Positions 42,298-51,782 of a stretch of DNA of 64,000 bases are shown here, in pieces. Within the stretch, counting starts at the first letter, position 1. Every line of letters begins with the position of its first letter. Source of the DNA: CADEDH01 sp965262175 (GTDB lineage Bacteria; Actinomycetota; Acidimicrobiia; Acidimicrobiales; SZUA-35); NCBI GenBank assembly GCA_965262175.1, contig CBDHES010000016.1, forward strand, positions 1 to 64,000. The letters are read 5' to 3'. Made by a program: the position numbers and the translations under genes. Under the pieces are notes generated by a model. The model saw only the letters and a program-made list of their open reading frames with translations, had not been told where the DNA came from and did not search any database.

Positions 42298-43592
42298 CCG
42301 CGATCGTCACCCCCGAGCGCACCGCCGGCGGCCGGCACCGACCCCGGGCCGGTTCCCCGCTCGAGCGCCGTACCGTCGGGGCCGGCGCCCGCCCCCGGCT
42401 CGACCCCGTCCTCACCGGGGCGACCGTGGCGGTGACCGCCATGGGGCTGGTCGCCGTCTACAGCGCCACGGCCGGAAGCGGGCTGGGGATCGGGTTCGCC
42501 GTCCGCCAGGCGTCGTTCGCCGTCGCTGGCTTCGTCGCCATGGTCGTGGTGGCCCGGGTCGACATCCGACGGGTTCGGCGGGTGTCGGCCATCGTGGCCG
42601 GCCTGTCGGTCGCCGCGCTGGTGACCGTCCTGCTGGCCGGGACCGAGATCCGGGGGACCCGGGCCTGGATCGACGTCGGCCCCGTTGCGGTCCAGCCCGC
42701 CGAGCCGGCGAAGCTCGGCCTCATCATCGCCTTGGCCGCGGTGCTCACCTCGGCGACCCCGATCGCCGACCGGACCCGCTTCGCCGCGGTGCGACTCGTC
42801 GCCACCGTCGCCGTCGTCGCCGCCTTCGCCCTTCCCGTCATGGCCGGCGGCGAGGTCGGCACGGTGGCCGTGTTCGCCGCAATCGCCATCGGCACCCTGG
42901 TGGCGGCGGGCATCCCCTGGCGGATGATCGGGCTCGTGGTGGTGACCGCCCTCGCCGGGGTAGGTGTCCTCGTCGCCACCGACGCCCTCGCCCCCCACCA
43001 GCAGGACCGGATCGAGACGTTCCTCGATGCCGACGCCGATCCGCTCGGAGCGGGGTACAACCAGCGCCAGTCGGTGGTGGCGATCGGCTCCGGCGGCCTC
43101 GGCGGGAAGGGGCTGCTCAACGGGCCCCAGACCCAGCTCGGCTTCCTCCCCGAGCGCCACACCGACTTCGTCTTCGCCGTGGTGGCCGAGGAGCTCGGTT
43201 TCGCCGGCGGCGCGACCCTCGTGGCCCTGTTCGGGGCGATCCTGGCTCGGATCCTCCGGGCTGGCCGACGGGCCGCCGACCCCTTCGGGGCGCTGTGTTG
43301 CGCCGGGGTGTTCGGATTCGTGGCGTTCCAGTCGGTCCAGAACATCGCCATGACGCTCCACCTGGCCCCGGTCGTCGGCATCCCGCTCCCGTTCGTCTCC
43401 TACGGGGGTAGCTCGATGCTGACGTCGTTCCTGGCCATCGGGTTGGTCCAGGCGGTCGCCGCCCGCCCTCGGTCGAGATCGGACCCCCTCGAACCGTCCT
43501 CCCATGGGATCACGGGCCCGTCGCAGGGCCGCTCGGGCCGGTGGGGGAGCGCTCGTCGGGCATCTGGCCTCCGCCGCCGACGGGTGCGATAG
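42294..43592 (+). CDS. rodA: RodA peptidoglycan glycosyltransferase
   Basis: The 432-residue SEDS protein has about ten helices and the motifs GTRAWIDVGPVAVQPAEPAK, the loop GYNQRQSVVAIGSGG and LPFVSYGGSSML. It polymerises lipid II glycan strands together with the PBP2 encoded upstream; the ATG overlaps its stop (ATGA). About 45 basic residues at each end are extra. Confidence 0.93.
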   Translation: MTAIVTPERTAGGRHRPRAGSPLERRTVGAGARPRLDPVLTGATVAVTAMGLVAVYSATAGSGLGIGFAVRQASFAVAGFVAMVVVARVDIRRVRRVSAIVAGLSVAALVTVLLAGTEIRGTRAWIDVGPVAVQPAEPAKLGLIIALAAVLTSATPIADRTRFAAVRLVATVAVVAAFALPVMAGGEVGTVAVFAAIAIGTLVAAGIPWRMIGLVVVTALAGVGVLVATDALAPHQQDRIETFLDADADPLGAGYNQRQSVVAIGSGGLGGKGLLNGPQTQLGFLPERHTDFVFAVVAEELGFAGGATLVALFGAILARILRAGRRAADPFGALCCAGVFGFVAFQSVQNIAMTLHLAPVVGIPLPFVSYGGSSMLTSFLAIGLVQAVAARPRSRSDPLEPSSHGITGPSQGRSGRWGSARRASGLRRRRVR

Positions 43593-43605
43593 GATAGCAA
43601 TCGAG

Positions 43606-45591
43606 ATGACCTCCGTGTGGTCACAACTAGAGCCGCTCCTGCCTCGGGTCCAGAAGCCCGCCCGATACATCGGTTGCGAAGACGGCGCCAGGGCCAAGGC
43701 ATACGACGCTGCGTTGGTCAACTGGTGTTTCATCTACCCCGACACCTACGAGATCGGCCTCCCCAACCAGGGTCTCCAGATCCTCTACGAGATCGTCAAC
43801 GAGCGTGCCGACGCCACCGCCGATCGGGCCTATGCCCCCTGGGTCGACCTCGAAGCGCTGATGCGGGCCGAGGGCCTGCCGCTGTTCTCGGTGGAGCATC
43901 ACACGCCGGGTCACGCCTTCGACGTGCTGGCGTTCAACCTGTCGGCCGAGTTGACCTACACCAACCTGTTGAACTGTGTCGACCTGGCCGGTGTCCCCGT
44001 TCGGGCCGCCGACCGCGACGACCACCACCCGTTGGTCATCGTCGGTGGGCATTGCACGTACAACCCGGAGCCGATCGCCGACTTCGTCGACGCCGTCGTC
44101 CTCGGTGATGGCGAAGAGGTCGTCGGTGAGATCACCGATGTGCTGACCGAGCTGCGGGCCCCGCTGGCCACCGGCGAGCGTCCGGACCGGGAACGGGTGC
44201 TCGACGCCTTGGCCGTCATCCCGTCGGTGTACGTCCCGTCCCGCTACCGGGTCACCTACGACGGCCCGAAGGTGGCCTCGGTCGAGCCGGTCGGGCCCCA
44301 TGTGCCGCCGGTCGTCGAGAAGCGGACCATCGCCGACCTCGCCGAGTGGCCCTACCCCAAACGACAGCTCGCGCCGCTTACCGAGGTCGTCCACGACCGG
44401 CTCAACGTCGAGGTGTTCCGGGGCTGCACCCGGGGTTGCCGGTTCTGCCAGGCCGGGATGATCACCCGACCGGTCCGGGAGCGGCCGGCCGAGCAGGTCA
44501 GGACCATGGTCGCCGAGGGCCTCGAACGGACCGGCTACGACGAGGTCACCCTCACCTCGCTGTCGACCGCCGACTTCAGCGACATCGAGTCGGTGGTCAA
44601 CGGCCTGATGGACGACAGCGAAGCCAACGGCCAGGGCACGGTCTCGGTCTCCCTGCCCAGCCTCCGGGTCGATGCCTTCGGCGTCGGGATCGCCGCCCAG
44701 CTCCAGCGGGGCCGACGGACCGGCCTGACGTTCGCTCCCGAGGCCGGAACCTGGCGGATGCGCCAGATCATCAACAAGTTGATCCGGGAGGAAGACCTCT
44801 ACCAGGCCGTCGACGCGGCGTTCTCCCAGGGTTGGGGCCGGGTCAAGCTGTACTTCCTCATCGGGCTGCCCTCGGAGACCGACGTCGACACGTTGGGGAT
44901 CGCCGACCTGGCCCGCAACTGCGTGGCGATCGGGCGTCGTCACACCAAGCGGGCCACCGTGACCGTCTCGGTCGGCGGCTTCGTGCCCAAGCCGTTCACG
45001 CCGTTCCAGTGGTTCGGGCAGAACACCGAGGCCGAGCTGAAGCGGAAGGTCGGCCTCCTGCGCGACGCCACCCGCAAGATGAAGGGCGTGCAGCTCAAGT
45101 GGCACGACCCGGCCGCCACCCTGGTCGAGGGCATCGCCAGCCGAGGCGACCGGCGGATCGGCCCGGTCATCGAACGGGTGTGGCGCGGCGGTGGGACGTT
45201 CCAGGAGTGGTCGGAGCACTTCGACCTCTCGGCGTGGATGGAGGCCATGGAGGCCGAAGGGCTGAGGGTCGAGGACGTCGTCTACCGTCATCGAACCCAG
45301 GACGAGACCCTGCCGTGGGCCCACCTGTCGGCCGGTCTCCACGAGGACTTCCTCTGGCAGGACTGGCAGGACGCCCTGGCCGAGGTCGGCCTCGAGGACT
45401 GCCGGTGGACGCCGTGCTACGACTGCGGCGCCTGCACCGGCTACGGGATCGAGCACGTCGTCGCCTCCGCCACCCCACCGGCCGGCGGGAGCCAGGGGAC
45501 CGGTCAGGACCTGGCCACCGGCGGCGCCGTCCCGGTCACGCTCCTGCCCTCGGCACCCGGCCGCGATCGCCCCGAGCCGGTGGCGCCATGA
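43606..45591 (+). CDS. B12-binding-type radical SAM protein (TIGR03960 family)
   Basis: The 661-residue protein has an N-terminal Rossmann-like region (WCFIYPDTYEIGLPNQGLQI, VIVGGHCTYNPEPIADFVD) and a radical-SAM core with the cluster motif FRGCTRGCRFCQAGM. A C-terminal domain carries CYDCGACTGYG. The family sits next to the DUF2344 gene and rng in many genomes; its substrate is undefined, probably tRNA or a cofactor. ATG at 43606 is 13 bases after rodA. The stop overlaps the next start. Confidence 0.85.
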   Translation: MTSVWSQLEPLLPRVQKPARYIGCEDGARAKAYDAALVNWCFIYPDTYEIGLPNQGLQILYEIVNERADATADRAYAPWVDLEALMRAEGLPLFSVEHHTPGHAFDVLAFNLSAELTYTNLLNCVDLAGVPVRAADRDDHHPLVIVGGHCTYNPEPIADFVDAVVLGDGEEVVGEITDVLTELRAPLATGERPDRERVLDALAVIPSVYVPSRYRVTYDGPKVASVEPVGPHVPPVVEKRTIADLAEWPYPKRQLAPLTEVVHDRLNVEVFRGCTRGCRFCQAGMITRPVRERPAEQVRTMVAEGLERTGYDEVTLTSLSTADFSDIESVVNGLMDDSEANGQGTVSVSLPSLRVDAFGVGIAAQLQRGRRTGLTFAPEAGTWRMRQIINKLIREEDLYQAVDAAFSQGWGRVKLYFLIGLPSETDVDTLGIADLARNCVAIGRRHTKRATVTVSVGGFVPKPFTPFQWFGQNTEAELKRKVGLLRDATRKMKGVQLKWHDPAATLVEGIASRGDRRIGPVIERVWRGGGTFQEWSEHFDLSAWMEAMEAEGLRVEDVVYRHRTQDETLPWAHLSAGLHEDFLWQDWQDALAEVGLEDCRWTPCYDCGACTGYGIEHVVASATPPAGGSQGTGQDLATGGAVPVTLLPSAPGRDRPEPVAP

Positions 45592-46328
45592 GCGGCGGCG
45601 GAAGACCGGACGGCACCGACCGACAATCGATCAGGATCCGATTCACCAAGGCTGGCCGAGTGCGCTTCGTCAGCCACCGAGATGTGGCCCGACTCTTCGA
45701 GCGGGCCCTGCGAAAGCTTCGACTCCCCGTCGCCTACACGGAGGGATTCTCACCGCGGCCCAAGCTGAGCTTTGGCCTTGCCCTGACGGTGGCGTACGAG
45801 TCGGAAGCCGAATACCTCGACGTCGAGCTGACCAAGCCGATCGACCTCGAGGCACTACCCGCCGAGCTCACCGACGCCCTGCCCGACGGGATGACCGTCG
45901 ACGCGGTGGTACCCAACGAGCCCGGCACCCCGTCCCTCCAGCAGGCCATCGTGTGCTGCTCGTGGACCATCGAGGTCTGCGGTCAGCCGATCGACGAGGT
46001 TCGCACCGCCGTCGCCGGCGTCTTGGCCGCCGACGAGCTCCTGGTGGAGCGAGAACGGAAAGGAAAGCACACCATCGCCGATGTCCGCCCGGCCATTCTC
46101 GACATCGAGGTAGCCGGGCCGACGAGCGATGGGGTAGAGCTGCGGGCCGAACTGGCCACCGAGGACGTCTCCCTCCGCCCCGCCGAACTGGTGCGGGCGC
46201 TGTCGGAGCACCTCGTCGAGGGCCGAGTGCGCCGCACTCATCAGTGGATGATCGTCGAAGGGGCCCGGTGTGAGCCGGTGAGAGCACCCGGTCCCTCGAC
46301 CAGGCACAGCTTGTTGCGTGCCTCATGA
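45588..46328 (+). CDS. DUF2344 radical-SAM-associated protein (TIGR03936 family)
   Basis: The 246-residue protein has the conserved start RIRFTKAGRVRFVSHRDVAR and YTEGFSPRPKLSFGLALTV, which defines the family. It is often fused to, or next to, the TIGR03960 radical SAM protein. Here it overlaps it by ATGA, so a stable complex is likely. The function is unknown. The ribonuclease gene follows by 15 bases. Confidence 0.85.
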   Translation: MSGGGRPDGTDRQSIRIRFTKAGRVRFVSHRDVARLFERALRKLRLPVAYTEGFSPRPKLSFGLALTVAYESEAEYLDVELTKPIDLEALPAELTDALPDGMTVDAVVPNEPGTPSLQQAIVCCSWTIEVCGQPIDEVRTAVAGVLAADELLVERERKGKHTIADVRPAILDIEVAGPTSDGVELRAELATEDVSLRPAELVRALSEHLVEGRVRRTHQWMIVEGARCEPVRAPGPSTRHSLLRAS

Positions 46329-46343
46329 GAAGGGAAACCAACA

Positions 46344-48137
46344 ATGTCCGACGTGTCCGAGAGTGGCGGGGCTCCCGCCAATCGAACACCGAGCGAACCG
46401 GCGCCGCGACCAGCACCGACCAAGCCGAAGATCGGCGACTCCCGACCAGCCCCCGCTCCCAAACCCACCGCGGTTGGTGACGGCGGCGGTCAGAGCGGGA
46501 GCGGCGGAAACCAGGGAGGCAACCAGGGGGGCAGCGGGACCAGCTCCCAGGCCCGCCGCCGTAGGCGGCGACGTAGCGGAGGGGGCAAGGGTGGCGGCGC
46601 CCAGGGTCGTAGCCAGCAGGGCGACGGCCAGCCGAACCGAGGGGGATCCAACCAGGGCCAGGCGAAGCGGGGAGGGGCCCAGGGCGACGAGCCGAAGAAG
46701 CGGTCCTCCGGCCAGCGTCGCCGGGGAGGCGGGGGGACGGGTCGAGATCGAGCCGGCGCCCGCGGCGGTGAGCCGGTCGGGCAGATTCTGGCCGACACCA
46801 AGGTCGAGCTCGACGAAGACGACCTGAAGCCCCGCCGAGGCCGATCCCGCAAGGGGCGGCCGGTCGGCCGGTACCTGATGGTCGTGTCGAAGCAGCCCGA
46901 TGCGACCCACATCGCCATCCTCGAGGGCCGGACCCTTATCGAGTACTACGTGTCCCGCCCCAGCGACCAGATCTACCAGATCCACGGCAACATCTACCTC
47001 GGCCGGGTCCAGAACGTGCTGCCCGGGATGGAGGCGGCCTTCGTCGACATCGGGACCCCGAAGAACGCCGTGATCTACCGGGGAGACGTCCAGTACGACA
47101 AGGACGACTTCGACGGTCAGGCCGACCAGCCCAAGATCGAGCAGATGCTCAAGGCTCGCCAGAGCATCATGTGCCAGGTCACCAAGAATCCGATCGCCCA
47201 CAAGGGGGCCCGGCTGACGACCGAGGTGTCCCTGCCCGGCCGGTTCGTCGTGCTGGTTCCAAACTCGACCACCTACGGGATCTCCAAGCGCCTCCCCGAC
47301 GACGAACGGCGACGTCTCCGCCAGATCCTCGACCGCGTCCGGCCCGCCGGTCACGGTCTGATCGTGCGGACCGCAGCCGAGAACGTGACCGCCGGCGAGA
47401 TCGAGCGGGACGTCGCCGGCCTGGTCCAGCAGTGGACCGAGATCGAGGCGCTGGCCAAGCGGAGCAAGGCCCCGGCCCTGCTCTACCAGGAGCCCGACAT
47501 GGCGGTTCGGGTGATCCGCGAGGAGTTCAACAAGGAGTACCGGGGGGTCGTGATCGACGACCAGACGCTGTACTCGGAGGTCGCCGACTACGTCGGGCTG
47601 ATCACGCCGGCCCTTTCCGACCGGGTCGAGTACTACGACCGGGACGTCGAGAAGATCTCGTTGTTCGAGCGGTTCCACGTCCACGAGCAGCTCCAGAAGG
47701 CGCTCGACAAGAAGGTGTGGCTCCCGTCGGGTGGCTCGTTGATCATCGAGTCGACCGAGGCGTTGACGGTCATCGACGTCAACACCGGGAAGAACGTCGG
47801 CTCGTCGAACCTCGAGGACACGGTCTTCCGGAACAACCTGGAGGCGGCCGAGGGAATCGCCCACCAGCTCCGGCTGCGCGACATCGGCGGGATCATCGTC
47901 ATCGACTTCGTCGACATGGAGAACAAGAAGAACCGGGAAGAGGTCATGCGGGTGTTCCGGGCCGCGCTCAGCCGGGACAAGACCCGGACCCAGGTGTTCG
48001 ACATCTCCGAGCTCGGCCTGGCCGAGATGACACGGAAGCGGATCGGCGAGGGGCTGCTCGAATCCCTCTCCACACCATGCCCCCACTGCGAGGGGCGGGG
48101 CCTCGAGATCTCCGCCACCGTGCTCAGCGAGAGCTGA
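46344..48137 (+). CDS. rng: Ribonuclease E/G
   Basis: The 597-residue protein starts with about 175 residues of Gly/Gln/Arg-rich disorder (RRRRRRRSGGGKGGG). Then comes the S1/RNase E catalytic core: IYLGRVQNVLPGMEAAFVDI, the metal-site DVNTGKN and IIVIDFVDME, and the Zn-link CPHCEGRG near the end. It cleaves single-stranded RNA in mRNA decay and rRNA maturation. It is shorter than E. coli RNase E and has the RNase E-like arm at the N-terminus, as in actinomycetes. Confidence 0.92.
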   Translation: MSDVSESGGAPANRTPSEPAPRPAPTKPKIGDSRPAPAPKPTAVGDGGGQSGSGGNQGGNQGGSGTSSQARRRRRRRSGGGKGGGAQGRSQQGDGQPNRGGSNQGQAKRGGAQGDEPKKRSSGQRRRGGGGTGRDRAGARGGEPVGQILADTKVELDEDDLKPRRGRSRKGRPVGRYLMVVSKQPDATHIAILEGRTLIEYYVSRPSDQIYQIHGNIYLGRVQNVLPGMEAAFVDIGTPKNAVIYRGDVQYDKDDFDGQADQPKIEQMLKARQSIMCQVTKNPIAHKGARLTTEVSLPGRFVVLVPNSTTYGISKRLPDDERRRLRQILDRVRPAGHGLIVRTAAENVTAGEIERDVAGLVQQWTEIEALAKRSKAPALLYQEPDMAVRVIREEFNKEYRGVVIDDQTLYSEVADYVGLITPALSDRVEYYDRDVEKISLFERFHVHEQLQKALDKKVWLPSGGSLIIESTEALTVIDVNTGKNVGSSNLEDTVFRNNLEAAEGIAHQLRLRDIGGIIVIDFVDMENKKNREEVMRVFRAALSRDKTRTQVFDISELGLAEMTRKRIGEGLLESLSTPCPHCEGRGLEISATVLSES

Positions 48138-48164
48138 ACCCGGCCCACCACAGACCGGCCGCTC

Positions 48165-48196
48165 GCCGCCTCCATCGCGGTGATGATGGAGGCGGC
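48165..48196 (+). terminator. 12-bp perfect hairpin upstream of rplU
   Basis: gccgcctccatc (48165-48176) pairs perfectly with gatggaggcggc (48185-48196) around an 8-base loop, in the gap between the ribonuclease gene and rplU. No T-run follows. It could terminate the first transcript or be an autoregulatory L21 leader structure. Confidence 0.65.
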
Positions 48197-48241
48197 GGCC
48201 GGGGTGGGACCGACGCCGTTCCCGGCTAGGCTTGCCTGTCT

Positions 48242-48550
48242 ATGTACGCAGTGGTAGCCACCGGTGGCAAGCAGTACCGGGTCGAAGAGGGCCAGACCCT
48301 CGAGGTCGAGCGCCTGGGTGAACCCGGCGACACCGTCGGTCTCGAGCCGGTGCTTCTCGTCGATGGCTCCGATGTGCTCGCCACCCCCGATCAGCTCGCC
48401 GGTGTCACCGTCGAGGCCCGCATCGTGGCCGAGGCCAAGGGCCCCAAGATCGACGGGTTCGTCTACAAGTCGAAGTCGAACAACCGGCGCCGCTTCGGTC
48501 ACCGCCAGACGTACGCCACCATCGAGATCACCGGAATCACGAGGGCCTGA
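48242..48550 (+). CDS. rplU: 50S ribosomal protein L21
   Basis: The 102-residue protein is complete: MYAVVATGGKQYRVEEGQTL at the start and RRRFGHRQTYATIEITGI at the end, both diagnostic of L21. It binds 23S rRNA. It is followed within a few bases by rpmA. Confidence 0.97.
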   Translation: MYAVVATGGKQYRVEEGQTLEVERLGEPGDTVGLEPVLLVDGSDVLATPDQLAGVTVEARIVAEAKGPKIDGFVYKSKSNNRRRFGHRQTYATIEITGITRA

Positions 48551-48551
48551 T

Positions 48552-48812
48552 ATGTCGAAGACCAAGGGCGGAGGCTCGACCCGGAACGGTCGGGACTCCC
48601 AGAGCAAGCGACTCGGCGTCAAGGCGTTCGACGGTGAACTGCTCGACGCTGGCTCGATCATCGTCCGCCAGCGGGGAACCAAGTTCCACCCGGGCCACAA
48701 CGTGGGCCGCGGCGGCGACGACACGCTCTTCGCCACCGCACCGGGCCGGGTGAAGTTCGGGTTCCGCAAGGGTCGGCGCCTCGTCGACATCCTGCCGCTC
48801 TCCGACAACTAG
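48552..48812 (+). CDS. rpmA: 50S ribosomal protein L27
   Basis: The 86-residue protein begins MSKTKGGGSTRNGRDSQSKR and contains GSIIVRQRGTKFHPG, both diagnostic of L27. Its N-terminus reaches the peptidyl-transferase centre. The ATG at 48552 is 1 base after the rplU stop. Confidence 0.97.
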   Translation: MSKTKGGGSTRNGRDSQSKRLGVKAFDGELLDAGSIIVRQRGTKFHPGHNVGRGGDDTLFATAPGRVKFGFRKGRRLVDILPLSDN

Positions 48813-48868
48813 CCTCCCGGGTCCCCGGAGCGCCTCAAGGCTCGGGGGTCGTCGACCGATGAACACGT

Positions 48869-49492
48869 ATGGGTCGTGCTCTGAGGTCGCGCCGCTCGGA
48901 GCGAGGAGCTGCGCTCATCGAAGCGGCGATTGTCACGCCCGTCTTCTTCGCGCTCATCTTCGGGATCTTCGAGGTCGGGCTCCTGTTCCGAAACGAGCTG
49001 ACGACCTCGAACGCCTCCCAGCAAGGGGCCCGAGCGGCCAGCGTCGGCGGTAGCGGCCCCCAGACCGACTACCTGGTCATCCGCTCGGTCGAGCACGGGC
49101 TGGCGCCGATCGACCTCCAACGGCTGGACGTCGTCGTGGTGTTCCGCGCCGACGGCCCCGACGACACCGTCCCCGCCGCCTGCCTCACCGCGTCCCAGGT
49201 CTATGACCCGCTGAACCCCGCACAACCGGCCTGCAACCGGTACACGCCGATCGACTTCTTCGCCGAGTACGAGGACCCGGTCTCCGGCGTCGACACGGGG
49301 AACTTCCAGTGCGGCACGCTGGCCATCGACCGGTACTGGTGCCCGGACGACCGCGAGATCAGCCTCGGAGCCGGCACCGACTACGTCGGTGTCTACGTCC
49401 AGACCCGGCACGACTTCATCTCCGGCCTGTTCGGCTCGAACCGGACCCTCGACGCCACCACCATCATTCGACTGGAGCCCGCGGTCGGATGA
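48869..49492 (+). CDS. TadE-like pilus protein (first)
   Basis: The 207-residue protein has a basic start (RALRSRRSERGAALIEAAIV) and a TadE-type hydrophobic helix IVTPVFFALIFGIFEVGLLF containing the conserved Glu. The periplasmic domain has Cys pairs (PAACLTAS, PACNRY, FQCGTL, YWCPDD). TadE-like minor pilins take part in Flp/Tad pilus assembly. It lies directly after rpmA and overlaps the next gene. Confidence 0.82.
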   Translation: MGRALRSRRSERGAALIEAAIVTPVFFALIFGIFEVGLLFRNELTTSNASQQGARAASVGGSGPQTDYLVIRSVEHGLAPIDLQRLDVVVVFRADGPDDTVPAACLTASQVYDPLNPAQPACNRYTPIDFFAEYEDPVSGVDTGNFQCGTLAIDRYWCPDDREISLGAGTDYVGVYVQTRHDFISGLFGSNRTLDATTIIRLEPAVG

Positions 49493-50118
49493 CGACGACC
49501 CACACCACCCCCCGATCCTCGGCGACGGCGCCGACCCCCCGCCCGGGCACCGGCTCGGAGCGGGGAGCGGTGCTGGTCGAGTTGTCCCTGGTGGCCACGG
49601 TGCTCATCGTGCTGGTGCTCGGGACCTTCGAGATCGGCGCCGCCTGGTCCGACCATCAGCAGGTCACCCAGGCCAGCCGGGCTGGCGCCCGGGTCGGGAG
49701 CCAGGTCGGGCTCGACGGCGCCGCCGACCTCGAGACCCTGCTGGCCATCGAGGCCGGGTTGGGCGACCTCCGGGACGAGGTCTCCCGGGTCGTCGTCTTC
49801 GAGGCGGCGGCCGACGGCTCGATGCCGAGCGGGTGCGAGACGGCGACCGGGGGCTACGCCGGCGGGGCCAGGTGCAACGTCTATGACGCCACGAGCTTCG
49901 CCAACCTGACCACCGCCGGATGGTGGGGGAGCGGCGGGGCGTGTGGCTCCGCCGACGGCAACTGGTGCTCGGCTACCGCCCGGGATGCCACCCAGACGAC
50001 CGCCACCTACCTCGGCGTCCGGGTCGAGATCCAGCGGTCCTACCTGACCGGCATGTTCGGGTTCGGGAGCCACACCCTGAGCGAGACGACCGTGATGCGG
50101 ATCGAACCGGAGAGCTGA
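49489..50118 (+). CDS. TadE-like pilus protein (second)
   Basis: The 209-residue paralogue has SERGAVLVELSLVATVLIVL as the TadE-type helix and GTFEIGAAWSDHQQVTQASR after it. The Cys-rich periplasmic part (SGCETATGGYAGGARCN, GSGGACGSADGNWCS) parallels the first copy. ATG at 49489 overlaps the previous stop and the gene overlaps the TadG-like gene by one base. Confidence 0.82.
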   Translation: MTTTHTTPRSSATAPTPRPGTGSERGAVLVELSLVATVLIVLVLGTFEIGAAWSDHQQVTQASRAGARVGSQVGLDGAADLETLLAIEAGLGDLRDEVSRVVVFEAAADGSMPSGCETATGGYAGGARCNVYDATSFANLTTAGWWGSGGACGSADGNWCSATARDATQTTATYLGVRVEIQRSYLTGMFGFGSHTLSETTVMRIEPES

Positions 50119-51701
50119 TGTCCGAGATGAGGCCCCGCCGCCGCACCGACGGCGGCTACGTGGCGGCGATGACCGCCCTGTTGTTGATCCCCCTCATGCT
50201 GTTCGCCGCCCTGGCCACCGATGTCGGGGCGTGGTACGTCAAGGCCGACCAGACCCAGGCCGCGGCCGACGCTGCGGCCCTGGCCGGGACGGTATGGCTG
50301 CCCGACACCAACCTGGCGCTCGAGGTGGCCCGCGACGTCGCGGCCCGCAACGGGTTCCGCGACCCGGCCTGGGTCGCCGTCAACGGCGGTACGGCCAACG
50401 CCACGGTCACCTCACCCGGCCTGACCCCCGGGTCGGGGCTGATCATCGAGATCGAGACGACCAGCCCCTCGTTCTTCGGCTCCCTCGTGCTCAACCAGAT
50501 CGACATCACCCGGCGGGCGGCGGCCGAGGTCACCACCCCGGTCCGCATGGGCAACCCCAGCAACGCGCTCGGCACCGGCAACCTGTCGAGCAGCGAGCTG
50601 GGCATCACCCCCGACGGGGTATGGCTCTCGCTGAACGGCTGGTGCCAGGACCACCAGCAGGGCGACCCGGTCTCGGTCGGCTACTACGGCTCGGTGACCG
50701 CCGGCGGCTACTTCTGGGATGCCTGTGGTGGCCCCAACCTGGGGGCCAACCCCACGTTCAACGCCGATGGCTACACCTTCGTCGTCGACGTGCCGTCGGG
50801 CGCCGGGGCGGTGGCGATCGAGGTCTTCGAGCCGGGCGTGTGCTTCGACTCGAACACTTCCGACGACCTGTACTCCGCCGAGGACGGCTGGTACACCAAC
50901 GGACCCCGCCTCAACTTCCGGGTGTACGCCAACGACTCGACGCCCCTGACGTTCGCCGACAACCTGGCCACCACCCCGGTCGCCGACACCCTCTACAGCC
51001 TCAGCGACTGCACCGGCGGGAGCGGCGCCGGCGGTCGGTGGTACACGCTCTACACGATCCCGTCGGCGGCCAGCTCCGAGGGGCAGTGGTTCGTCCAGGC
51101 CAGCGTCCGAGCCAACGTGGCGGAATACTCGCTGAACTCGTTCGCCCTTCGGGCCCGACCGACCACCGATACCCAGCTGTGCAGCTCGATGACCGACGCC
51201 TCCTGTCCGGTGTTGTACGCCCTCGACTGGCTCTCGGTGTTCCGGCCCAACTTCTCGGGCGGGTTCGCCGGCCAACCGGCCGAGTTCTTCCTGGCGGAGA
51301 TCAGCGACGACTACGCCGGGAAGGCGGTCGAGATCACGATGTTCGACCCCGGCGAGGGCATGGACAACATCCAGTTCCTCGACCCGGCCGGCAATGAGGT
51401 CGACTTCGACTTCCGGTTGGCCAACTGCAGCGTCGGCCAGATCTGCACCGACCCGGTGACCTGGCCCGAGACCTTGGCCGGTCCGAACGACAGCTGCAGT
51501 GGCGTGCCCTGCCTCGACGTCACCGGGTCCCGCTTCCAGGACCAGTGGATCGTCATGACCTCCAACCTCGACGCCAGCTACTCCTGCGGGTCGAACTGCT
51601 GGTGGAAGGTCCGCTACACGCCGGTGTCGGGCGGGTCGGTGACCGACCGCACGACGTGGTCGGTCGCCGTCGTCGGCGACCCCGTGCACCTCACCGACTA
51701 G
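50118..51701 (+). CDS. TadG-like pilus assembly protein
   Basis: The 527-residue protein has the TadG/TadE-G N-terminus: GGYVAAMTALLLIPLMLFAA, then DVGAWYVKADQTQAAADAAA and LAGTVWLPD. A large extracellular region of about 400 residues follows, with paired cysteines and beta-rich segments (residues 330-520). It is likely a membrane-anchored surface component of the Tad pilus system. It is encoded between rpmA and obg, and no Tad ATPase gene is nearby. Confidence 0.78.
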   Translation: MSEMRPRRRTDGGYVAAMTALLLIPLMLFAALATDVGAWYVKADQTQAAADAAALAGTVWLPDTNLALEVARDVAARNGFRDPAWVAVNGGTANATVTSPGLTPGSGLIIEIETTSPSFFGSLVLNQIDITRRAAAEVTTPVRMGNPSNALGTGNLSSSELGITPDGVWLSLNGWCQDHQQGDPVSVGYYGSVTAGGYFWDACGGPNLGANPTFNADGYTFVVDVPSGAGAVAIEVFEPGVCFDSNTSDDLYSAEDGWYTNGPRLNFRVYANDSTPLTFADNLATTPVADTLYSLSDCTGGSGAGGRWYTLYTIPSAASSEGQWFVQASVRANVAEYSLNSFALRARPTTDTQLCSSMTDASCPVLYALDWLSVFRPNFSGGFAGQPAEFFLAEISDDYAGKAVEITMFDPGEGMDNIQFLDPAGNEVDFDFRLANCSVGQICTDPVTWPETLAGPNDSCSGVPCLDVTGSRFQDQWIVMTSNLDASYSCGSNCWWKVRYTPVSGGSVTDRTTWSVAVVGDPVHLTD

Positions 51702-51782
51702 ACCACGACCACATCACCGACCGAACCACCGTCCGGACAACGGGGGTCAGGGCGAGGCCGGACCGGCCGTACCCTTGATCGG

